Shown one piece after another: positions 1 through 4,685 of a stretch of 7,204 nt of DNA. Each line of letters begins with the position of its first letter. The first letter of the stretch is position 1. The stretch comes from Oscillospiraceae bacterium (lineage in GTDB: Bacteria > Bacillota > Clostridia > Oscillospirales > Acutalibacteraceae). Below the pieces are notes generated by a model, which saw only the letters and a program-made list of their open reading frames with translations, was not told the origin of the DNA and did not search any database. The stretch is taken from positions 1 to 7,204 of the forward strand of contig JAISWM010000066.1 in NCBI GenBank assembly GCA_031270785.1, in the 5' to 3' direction. Position numbers and translations under genes: made by a program.

Positions 1-364
1 ATCCCGCTACCCCCCCCCGCGCGGGGCGGGGTAAAATACAAAAAACGCCGCTGTTTCAGAAAGTTTTTACTACATTACGCTACTTTCCCCCGCCTTTGGC
101 GGGGTAAAAGATAAAAAACGCCGCTGTTTCAAAAGGCTTTTACTATATTACACTTCTTTCCCCCGCCTTCGGCGGGGGAAGAGAAAAAACGCCACTGTTT
201 CAAAAAGCTTTTACTACATTACGCTTCTTTCCCCCGCCTTTGGCGGGGTAAAAGAGAAAAAACGCCGCTGTTTCAGAAAGTTTTTACTACATTACGCTTC
301 TTTCCCCCGCCTTTGGCGGGGTAAAAGAGAAAAAACGCCGCTGTTTCAAAAGGCTTTTACTATA
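1..364 (-). repeat. Tandem array of five ~72-bp A-family palindromic units
   Basis: Five head-to-tail units have boundaries near 73, 146, 217 and 290, so the period is 71-73 bp. Each unit has a GC hairpin (CCCCCGCC-TTT-GGCGGGG at 87-104; equivalents at 160, 231 and 304), then an A-rich stretch, then ACGCCGCTGTTTCA and TTTTTACTACAT. Read on the minus strand, each begins TAGTAAAA...TTGAAACAGCGGCG, which is the left end of the A family seen at 2535, 3220, 3846 and 4686. The right-hand half found in full A elements is missing. The first unit has a degenerate hairpin (11-31). The last unit overlaps the final codons of the phosphoglucomutase gene. No intrinsic-terminator T-run follows the hairpins. 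Copy number beyond position 1 is unknown. Confidence 0.9.
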
Positions 365-2010
365 TCTTCGGATATATTATTTATATTTTCTTCACTATCT
401 GACGTAACATAAATTTTTATTTTTGGTTCAGTGCCGGACGGCCTGATTATCAAAACACTGTTTTTCTCCAATTCATAACACATAATGTTTGCCCTCGGAA
501 AACCATCATTACTGCCTAACATATAATCTACAATGTTTTTAACTTCTAGTTTGCCAATCTTATTAAGTGCATTTTTTCTTAGATTATCCATAGCGGTTTG
601 AATTTTCTTTATGCCACCCTGATTCCCGCTAAACTTTATGTTTATATTTTTAGCGTAAAAATTTCCAAACTCTTTATGTATGTTTTCTAAAACGTCTAAA
701 AGGCTAAGCCTTTCTTTCTTGTAAAATGCCGCCATTTCACAGATCATCATTGACATGGCCACGGCATCTTTATCTCTTGTATAAGTCCCTATTAAATATC
801 CGTGGCTTTCTTCAAAACCCAAAATGTACCTTTGGCTCTCACCTTTTTTTTCTAATTTTAAAATCTCATTTCCGATATACTTAAATCCGGTAAGTACATT
901 TATAATTTTACAATTATATTTTTTGGCTATTTTATCTATAAAATCAGTACTTACAATCGTCTTAATTATAACAGGATTCTTAGGAAGAGTACCCATAAAT
1001 TCTCTATATTTCAAAATATATGAAACTAGTAATATTCCTATTTGATTACCGGTTAAAAAAACATATTCTTTTCCATCAAATACGCACACCCCTATTCTGT
1101 CGCAATCAGGGTCGGTTGATATTATTAAATCGGCTTTTTTCTGCTTGGCTAAATCTTTTGCAAGAGAAAAACATTCTTCCGACTCAGGATTTGGATATTT
1201 ACAAGTAGTAAAATTGCCATCCGGATTTTCTTGCTCAGGGACGACATAAAATTTTTCAATACCCATCATTTTGATAACTTTTTTTACAATCTTATTTCCG
1301 GCACCGTTTAAAGGAGTATATACCACGGATAAATCAGAGTTCTTGCAAGAGCCTGTGTTTATCCCTTGATCCATCACTCTTTTAACATATTCATCATATA
1401 AAGGCTGCTTTATAAACTCTATATGATTGCTTTTTAGCCCCGATTCAAAGTCCACGAGTTTAACATCTTTAAACATATCAACTTTTTTTATATTTTCGTA
1501 TATTTTTTTTGCTTCGTTATCTAAAATTTGTGCTCCGTCATTACCATAGCACTTATATCCGTTATATTCCGGGGGGTTGTGGCTTGCTGTGAGCATAATT
1601 CCGGCCCGGCACTTTAAATTTCTTACAGCAAAAGACAGCACCGGCGTGGGTTTTAATTCATCAGTAATATACACCTTTATATTATTGGCGGCTAAAACAC
1701 ATGCGGCTTCTTTTGCAAATTCATAAGAATTATTTCTGGAGTCATAAGAAATGGCCGCAGACACAGAAAACGATTTATATTTACCATTTAAATAATCGGC
1801 AAACCCTTGCGTAGTCTGCCTTACAGTGTAAATATTCATTCTGTTTGTACCTATACCCATTATTCCTCTTAAACCTGCCGTACCAAATTCCAAATTTTTA
1901 TAAAAACTTTCATATATCTCATCATGATTAAGATTATTTAATACTTCTTTACCTTTTTTATCATTAATGTTATTTGCCCATATTTCAAAAATTTTTCTTA
2001 CATTGTCCAA
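346..2010 (-). CDS. pgm: Phosphoglucomutase / phosphomannomutase (alpha-D-phosphohexomutase family)
   Basis: This cytosolic enzyme interconverts hexose 1-phosphate and 6-phosphate (glucose and/or mannose) and feeds cell-envelope sugar nucleotides or glycogen. All four family signatures are present in the 554-residue product: the phosphoserine loop TASHNP (141-146, catalytic Ser143), the Mg2+ loop DPDCDR (300-305), the sugar-specificity loop GFEESHGY (398-405) and the phosphate-binding loop RPSGTEPK (523-530). The N-terminal FGTAGLRG motif (42-49) is also typical, and the length fits the long Firmicute PgcA-type mutases. The start is TTG at 2010, chosen because AAGGTGA lies 7 nt upstream. The last five residues (IVKAF) and the stop codon lie inside the last unit of the downstream A-type array. 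Glucose versus mannose preference cannot be read from the motifs alone; the symbol could equally be pgcA. Confidence 0.95.
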   Translation of the reverse strand: MDNVRKIFEIWANNINDKKGKEVLNNLNHDEIYESFYKNLEFGTAGLRGIMGIGTNRMNIYTVRQTTQGFADYLNGKYKSFSVSAAISYDSRNNSYEFAKEAACVLAANNIKVYITDELKPTPVLSFAVRNLKCRAGIMLTASHNPPEYNGYKCYGNDGAQILDNEAKKIYENIKKVDMFKDVKLVDFESGLKSNHIEFIKQPLYDEYVKRVMDQGINTGSCKNSDLSVVYTPLNGAGNKIVKKVIKMMGIEKFYVVPEQENPDGNFTTCKYPNPESEECFSLAKDLAKQKKADLIISTDPDCDRIGVCVFDGKEYVFLTGNQIGILLVSYILKYREFMGTLPKNPVIIKTIVSTDFIDKIAKKYNCKIINVLTGFKYIGNEILKLEKKGESQRYILGFEESHGYLIGTYTRDKDAVAMSMMICEMAAFYKKERLSLLDVLENIHKEFGNFYAKNINIKFSGNQGGIKKIQTAMDNLRKNALNKIGKLEVKNIVDYMLGSNDGFPRANIMCYELEKNSVLIIRPSGTEPKIKIYVTSDSEENINNISEDIVKAF

Positions 2011-2017
2011 TTAAAAA

Positions 2018-2024
2018 TCACCTT
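2018..2024 (-). promoter_or_regulatory. Ribosome binding site of the phosphohexomutase gene
   Basis: On the minus strand AAGGTGA precedes the TTG codon by 7 nt. No ATG or GTG in the same frame has comparable support, so this site decides the TTG start. The end of B element 1 (2048) is only 23 bp upstream. There is little room for an independent promoter: a TATAAT-like hexamer lies at about 2029-2034, but no convincing -35 was seen. Confidence 0.7.
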
Positions 2025-2047
2025 TATATTATAAATATTCCAAATAT

Positions 2048-2134
2048 GGTCATGCCTCAAAATAGTTGAAACTGCTCCTTTTTTCCCGCGTTCTGGCGGG
2101 GGAAAAATAATATCAATTAATTTGACCCACTACC
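2048..2134 (-). repeat. B-family palindromic element, copy B1 (inverted)
   Basis: An 87-bp copy in reverse orientation. It begins GGTCATGCCTC and continues AAAATAGTTGAAA. Its hairpin centre is CCCGC-GTTCTG-GCGGG and it ends TCAATTAATTTGACCC then ACTACC. The same subterminal blocks occur in B2-B6. It joins directly to the interior of C1, whose left third is absent here. No clear target duplication is visible. Its outer 24 bp are a perfect inverted match to the outer end of B2 (2392-2415). Confidence 0.85.
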
Positions 2135-2247
2135 CAAAATCGACGACGGCGTATGAAGATACTTCCCAGGAGATTTTGATGCAAAGCCATTTTTTAAGTG
2201 ATGCATTTTTCGGTAGTTTGCGCTCTGTGAGATTTACGGACAGGTCT
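2135..2247 (+). repeat. C-family element, copy C1 (left end missing)
   Basis: This copy shares CGACGACGGCGTAT, CAGGAGATTTTGATGC, AAGTGATGCATTTTTCG and the terminus ATTTACGGACAGGTCT with C2 (3847-4093). It lacks the C2 left terminus, AGACCTGTCCGTAAAT. The left end was probably lost when B1 arrived or by a later deletion. It carries GGAGATTTT uninterrupted at the site where C2 contains a B insertion, so it serves as the empty-site reference. An open reading frame crosses this stretch, but it reads through three different repeats and is not credible as a gene. Confidence 0.8.
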
Positions 2248-2265
2248 ACTTTTTTCCAACGCAGC

Positions 2266-2310
2266 AATTATACTACATTTCTAATACTATTTCTAAGTAA
2301 AATTTTTGCT
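2266..2310 (+). repeat. A-family right-end-like fragment
   Basis: The block with ACTACATTTCTAATA followed by a T-rich stretch ending TTTTTGCT resembles the A-family right end (ATACCACGTTTCTAATA ... GTTTTTGCTGTA at 2611-2641). The similarity is partial and there is no left half. It may be a decayed remnant between C1 and B2. Confidence 0.4.
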
Positions 2311-2326
2311 TCCCCCCACCTATCCC

Positions 2327-2415
2327 GGTTGTGTTCCAAATTGGTTGATAATATTTTCCTCCCCGCTGATTCGCGGGGGAAAAAGAAGGGATTTCAACTA
2401 TTTTGAGGCATGACC
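2327..2415 (+). repeat. B-family palindromic element, copy B2
   Basis: An 89-bp copy: GGTTGTGTTCCAAATTGG, then TTGATAATATTTT, a hairpin CCCCGC-TGATTC-GCGGGG, AAGAAGGGATTTCAAC and the terminus TTTTGAGGCATGACC. It is nearly identical to B4 (3274-3361). No convincing flanking duplication was seen. With B1 it forms a ~368-bp block bounded by perfect 24-bp inverted repeats. Confidence 0.88.
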
Positions 2416-2534
2416 TCTACGTGGCTTTCTGGGTCGGGGAATTAGACCCTAAATGAAATTAAAAAATATTTTCACTATGGCACCCTTGAAATTTATAAAA
2501 ACGCCTGGTAGAATACTTAAGATGGGTGGTATAT
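2416..2534. other. Non-repeat intergenic stretch with a small hairpin and a 28-codon micro-ORF
   Basis: This short segment matches none of the repeat families in the window. GGGTC (about 2431-2435) and GACCC (2445-2449) can form a five-base-pair stem. A 28-codon ORF (ATG 2453, stop TAG 2537-2539) would encode a basic peptide starting MKLKNIFTMAPLKF. It has no well-placed ribosome binding site, only a GGGG about 11-14 nt upstream. It is probably the leftover native spacer between pgm and rpmB; coding is unproven. Confidence 0.4.
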
Positions 2535-2641
2535 TATAGTAAAAACCTTTTCAAACAGTGACATTTTTGTTCTTTCCCCCGCCGACTCGCGGTGGAAAGA
2601 AATATAAATAATACCACGTTTCTAATATAGTTTTTGCTGTA
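2535..2641 (+). repeat. A-family palindromic element, complete copy A3
   Basis: A 107-bp element with imperfect terminal inverted repeats: left TATAGTAAAAACC, right the reverse complement of TACAGCAAAAACT. Inward from the ends are AAACAGTGACATTTTTG on the left and AATACCACGTTTCTAATATA on the right, around a central hairpin (CCGC-CGACTC-GCGG). It is the clearest uninterrupted A copy and the reference for recognising the B insertions in A4 and A5. Its right end lies 19 bp before the rpmB ribosome binding site. Confidence 0.82.
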
Positions 2642-2643
2642 GC

Positions 2644-2652
2644 TGTTATACT
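2644..2652 (+). promoter_or_regulatory. Possible extended -10 promoter for rpmB
   Basis: TGT-TATACT is a plausible extended -10 (TGn plus TATACT) immediately after the A3 right end. No -35 hexamer was found at normal spacing. The implied leader would be only about 18 nt, so this is weak. Confidence 0.25.
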
Positions 2653-2676
2653 TGAAAAATGGAGGAGAAAGATTAA

Positions 2677-2859
2677 ATGGCTAAATGTGAAATATGCGGT
2701 AAAAGTGTATCTTTCGGCATAAAAATATCTCATTCACACAGAAGATCAAATCGTACGTGGAACCCCAATATAAAGCGCGTTAGGATTACTGTGAACGGCA
2801 TAAGAAAAAGAATTCATATATGTACAAGATGTTTGCGTTCGGGCGCAAAAAGTGCTTAA
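2677..2859 (+). CDS. rpmB: 50S ribosomal protein L28
   Basis: A structural protein of the large ribosomal subunit. The 60-residue product has the hallmark L28 start MAKCEICGKSVSFG, the SHSHRRSNRTW segment (about 19-28) and VNGIRKRIHICTRC (39-51). Two CxxC pairs (Cys4/Cys7 and Cys48/Cys51) form the zinc-ribbon version of L28, called C+; zinc-free paralogues lack these cysteines. Length and basic composition are normal. The start is secure: ATG is preceded by GGAGGAG at 2661-2667, 9 nt away. The gene stands alone, with repeat elements on both sides, which is common for rpmB in Firmicutes. Confidence 0.97.
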   Translation: MAKCEICGKSVSFGIKISHSHRRSNRTWNPNIKRVRITVNGIRKRIHICTRCLRSGAKSA

Positions 2860-2960
2860 AAGTGTTCTGGTTTTTAACCGAAATATGTTTTACCGGAATA
2901 TAAGGTGCCGGTTGCGGTTATTTCACTTGAAAAAAAGGATATTCATTTGCGCACTTTTTT
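2847..2960 (+). terminator. Nested inverted-repeat structure at the rpmB 3' end, candidate terminator/3' UTR fold
   Basis: Four nested pairings are visible: AAAAAGTGC (2847-2855) with GCACTTTTT (2951-2959), AAGTG (2860-2864) with CACTT (2924-2928), TAACCG (2875-2880) with CGGTTA (2915-2920), and ACCGG (2892-2896) with CCGGT (2908-2912). The outer arm ends in a T-run (2955-2960), as in an intrinsic terminator, but the enclosed loop is about 95 nt, far longer than usual. The outer left arm overlaps the last codons of rpmB. Confidence 0.4.
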
Positions 2961-2961
2961 C

Positions 2962-3046
2962 GATCGTGCCTCAAAATAGTTGAAATCTCTTCTTTCTCCC
3001 ACGTCAGGCGAGGGGAAGATATTATCGACTAATTTGGGCCATAACT
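2962..3046 (-). repeat. B-family palindromic element, copy B3 (inverted, diverged)
   Basis: It opens GATCGTGCC then TCAAAATAGTTGAAA, has a degenerate hairpin near 2997-3015 (CCCACGTCAGGCGAGGGG) and ends ATTATCGACTAATTTGGGCC-ATAAC. It has more mismatches than the other B copies, suggesting an older insertion. It abuts the rpmB 3' structure. Confidence 0.75.
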
Positions 3047-3060
3047 GTGAGCTTGCGGGG

Positions 3061-3149
3061 TATAGAAAAAACTTTTTGTAGTGATATTTCTGTTTTTCCC
3101 TCACGAATCAGCGAGGGGAGGGTATTATAGACCAATTTGGGTCGCCACC
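3061..3149. repeat. Chimeric repeat: A-type left half joined to B-type half
   Basis: TATAGAAAAAACTTTTTG (3061-3078) and GTGATATTTCTGTTTTTCCC resemble the A left half. After the hairpin CCCTC/GAGGG (3098-3117) the sequence continues TATTATAGACCAATTTGGGTC-GCCACC, a B-type end in inverted orientation. The switch occurs at the hairpin, as in the units of the 4686-5128 array. Downstream, 3150-3219 holds another hairpin-like fragment (CCCCCGCAGATTCGCGTGG) and AT-rich DNA with no gene. Confidence 0.6.
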
Positions 3150-3219
3150 CTTTTCCCCCGCAGATTCGCGTGGAAAGAACCATAAAAGTTTATGCTTTTT
3201 AAATTAAATCACTATATTA

Positions 3220-3417
3220 TATGGTAAAAACCTTTTGAAACAGGTCTATTTTTGTTTTTCCCCGCATTCGGCGGGTTGTGGGTCAAATTGGTTGATAATA
3301 TTTTCCTCCCCGCTGATTCGCGGGGGAGAAGAAGGGATTTCAACTATTTTGAGGCATGACCTATTCTGCGTGAAAAAAATGTAAATAATATCACGTTTCT
3401 AAATGGTTTTTGCTATA
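3220..3417 (+). repeat. A-family element, copy A4, interrupted by B4
   Basis: The left part (3220-3273) reads TATGGTAAAAACCTTTTGAA ... CCCCGCATTCGGCG. The right part (3363-3417) reads ATTCTGCGTG ... AATAATATCACGTTTCTAAA ... GTTTTTGCTATA. Removing 3274-3361 and one copy of the 8-bp duplication restores a ~103-bp A element matching A3. The right end stops 3 bp before the ribosome binding site of the next gene. Confidence 0.82.
3274..3361 (+). mobile_element. B-family element, copy B4, inserted into the hairpin of A4
   Basis: An 88-bp copy: GGTTGTGGGTCAAATTGG ... hairpin CCCCGC-TGATTC-GCGGGG ... TTTTGAGGCATGACC. It is flanked by ATTCGGCG (3266-3273) and ATTCTGCG (3363-3370), 7 of 8 identical, with one extra T on the right. 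The insertion split the loop of the host A element. It has no coding capacity, so mobilisation would need a transposase in trans. Confidence 0.85.
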
Positions 3418-3431
3418 ACAAGAGGTACAAA

Positions 3432-3617
3432 ATGATTGCAGATTTAGTAATTATAACAATTATAATATTATTATTAATACTTCTAATAATAAAGTTTATA
3501 AAAAAACACAAAAAAAATAAAGGCAAACCATATTCTCATGATTGCGGGTCGTGCTCAATAGCAAATAAATGTTTAAAATTAAAAAACGAAAATTATCATG
3601 GTAAAAACCATTTATAG
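3432..3617 (+). CDS. Small single-pass membrane protein with Cys cluster, FeoB-associated-like
   Basis: The 61-residue product has one hydrophobic helix (about residues 4-21, Ile/Leu-rich), a Lys-rich cytosolic stop-transfer segment (KFIKKHKKNKGK, 21-32) and a cysteine cluster CGSC-x5-C (Cys38, Cys41, Cys47). This architecture resembles the short FeoB-associated Cys-rich membrane proteins common in Clostridia, but no feoAB gene is in view, so the assignment is by layout only. ATG is preceded by AGAGG at 3421-3425 with 6 nt spacing. The gene sits between two A elements: A4 ends 14 bp before the start codon and A5 begins 29 bp after the stop. Its last codons (ATGGTAAAAACC then ATTTATAG) resemble an A-family left end. 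The composition looks like a real protein rather than a repeat translation. Confidence 0.6.
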   Translation: MIADLVIITIIILLLILLIIKFIKKHKKNKGKPYSHDCGSCSIANKCLKLKNENYHGKNHL

Positions 3618-3646
3618 TGATTTAACTTAAAAAGTATAAACTCTTG

Positions 3647-3846
3647 TATAGCAAAAATCATCTATAAATGCGGGGTGGCGGTTCAAATTAATTGATAAGA
3701 TCTTTCACCCCCGCCATAGGCGGGGGTGAAAGAAGGAATTTCAACTATTTTGACACACAACCAAATGTGGTATTATTTGTGCTTTTTCCCCGCTGAATGC
3801 GAAGAAAAAACAAAAATGTCACTGTTTAAAAAGGTTTTTACTAAAT
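3647..3846 (-). repeat. A-family element, copy A5 (inverted), interrupted by B5
   Basis: The inverted right end is TATAGCAAAAATCATC at 3647. After B5 it continues GTGGTATTATTTGTGC (3768-3783), a hairpin near 3787-3801, then AAAAATGTCACTGTTT and GGTTTTTACTAAAT (3833-3846). Deleting B5 and one duplication copy gives an A element colinear with A3. Its left terminus abuts the left terminus of C2. Confidence 0.8.
3674..3762 (+). mobile_element. B-family element, copy B5, inserted in the end of A5
   Basis: An 89-bp copy: GGTGGCGGTTCAAATTAATT, a 15-bp perfect hairpin (arms 3701-3715 and 3719-3733, loop ATA), AATTTCAACTATTTTG and terminus ACACACAACC. It is flanked directly by AAATGCGG (3666-3673) and AAATGTGG (3763-3770), 7 of 8 identical. 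Its termini are of the GGTTGTG subtype rather than GGTCATGCC. Confidence 0.87.
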
Positions 3847-4093
3847 AGACCTGTCCGTAAATTTTACAGATTGCAATCAAAATCGACGACGGCGTATAAA
3901 AATACTTCCCGGGAGATTTGGTGGTGGTCCAAATTAATTGATAATATCTTTCCCCCCCCCCCGCCATAGGCGGGGGGAAAAAGAAGAAATTTCAACTATT
4001 TTGACCCACAACCAGGAGATTTTGATGCAAAGCCATTTTTTAAGTGATGCATTTTTCGATAGTTTGCGCTCTGTGAGATTTACGGACAGGTCT
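3847..4093 (+). mobile_element. C-family MITE-like element, copy C2, with B6 inside
   Basis: The terminal inverted repeats are AGACCTGTCCGTAAAT... (3847-3870) and ...ATTTACGGACAGGTCT (to 4093), 22 of 24 matching. Without B6 and one duplication copy the element is ~144 bp and shares its interior with C1. No transposase is encoded, so it is non-autonomous. No flanking target duplication was evident. Its right end is 3 bp before the ribosome binding site of the FMN reductase-like gene, so any promoter for that gene is probably within C2. Confidence 0.82.
3920..4013 (+). mobile_element. B-family element, copy B6, inserted into C2
   Basis: A 94-bp copy: GGTGGTGGTCCAAATTAATT, a long C-run hairpin (CCGCC-ATA-GGCGG core), AATTTCAACTATTTTG and terminus ACCCACAACC. 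It is flanked directly by GGGAGATTT (3911-3919) and AGGAGATTT (4014-4022), 8 of 9 identical. C1 shows the empty site with a single GGAGATTTT. This is the best evidence of true transposition in the window. Confidence 0.9.
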
Positions 4094-4108
4094 AATAAGG
4101 ACTGATAA

Positions 4109-4672
4109 ATGATTAATCACAAACAAGCTCTTGCTTTATTTGGCTCTCCGCATAAAAATGGTTTTACGGCTTTGGTATACAACTATTTTCTTGAGCGTCT
4201 GACAAAATATGATATTAAAAAAATAAATGCGTTTGAAAGTAATTTCAGACCCTGCGTTGACTGCAAAATATGCAAAAAATCTAATTCTTGCGCATTTGAT
4301 GACATGAACCAATTTGACCCGGTATTCAGGTCATCCAGCCTGCTTATCATAGCTTCCCCTTTATACAATTTTTCATTTCCGGCTCCGCTTAAAGCCATAA
4401 TTGACAGATTCCAAAGGTATTACTGTGAAAAATATTATTTAAAAAATGAACTTCAAAAAAAAACAGCCGTCTTAATTTTAACATGCGGACGTGAAAACAA
4501 CGATAAATGGATAGAAATTTTTAAAAATCAAATTACTGTTTTTCTCAAGTCCATTGACATAAACCTTGCTCACACAATATGCCTAAAAAGTACGGATAAT
4601 TTAAAATCGGGTGTTGATAATTTACCGCAAAATGTTAAAATGGATATAAATAATATAGTCAAAATCATTTGA
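4109..4672 (+). CDS. Flavodoxin-fold NADPH-dependent FMN reductase family protein (iron-sulfur-flavoprotein-like)
   Basis: A predicted cytosolic FMN-binding oxidoreductase; substrate unknown. The 187-residue product has the first-strand FMN phosphate loop FGSPHKNGFT (11-20), a cysteine-rich insert PCVDCKICKKSNSC (Cys49, Cys52, Cys55, Cys61) followed by DDM, and the second flavin loop SPLYNFSFP (83-91) with PLKAIIDR after it. This order is characteristic of NADPH-dependent FMN reductases related to archaeal and clostridial iron-sulfur flavoproteins. In that family a compact cysteine motif at this place binds a 4Fe-4S cluster. The spacing C-x2-C-x2-C-x5-C fits, but cluster binding is inference. 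ATG follows AAGGA (4097-4101) by 7 nt, directly after the C2 end. The C-terminus NIVKII and stop resemble an A-family left end, and a second such end lies at 4686. Confidence 0.88.
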   Translation: MINHKQALALFGSPHKNGFTALVYNYFLERLTKYDIKKINAFESNFRPCVDCKICKKSNSCAFDDMNQFDPVFRSSSLLIIASPLYNFSFPAPLKAIIDRFQRYYCEKYYLKNELQKKTAVLILTCGRENNDKWIEIFKNQITVFLKSIDINLAHTICLKSTDNLKSGVDNLPQNVKMDINNIVKII

Positions 4673-4685
4673 AAGCATACTGTTA

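Noticed and set aside
87..177. GC hairpins of the repeats as ordinary intrinsic terminators
   Set aside because: On neither strand is the hairpin followed by a clear T-run; the flanks are A/G-rich downstream in the pgm direction.
1..364. Regular repeats suggestive of a CRISPR array
   Set aside because: The whole ~72-bp unit is conserved, including the would-be spacers, and the same unit occurs singly elsewhere. There are no unique spacers and no cas genes.
2122..2406. 94-codon open reading frame on the plus strand
   Set aside because: It reads through B1, C1 and B2 repeat DNA in succession, has no ribosome binding site, and its hydrophilic/hydrophobic pattern follows the repeats.
2962..3361. 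Second composite transposon bounded by inverted B3 and B4 ends
   Set aside because: B4 has its own flanking duplication inside A4, so it inserted independently; the pairing with B3 is incidental.
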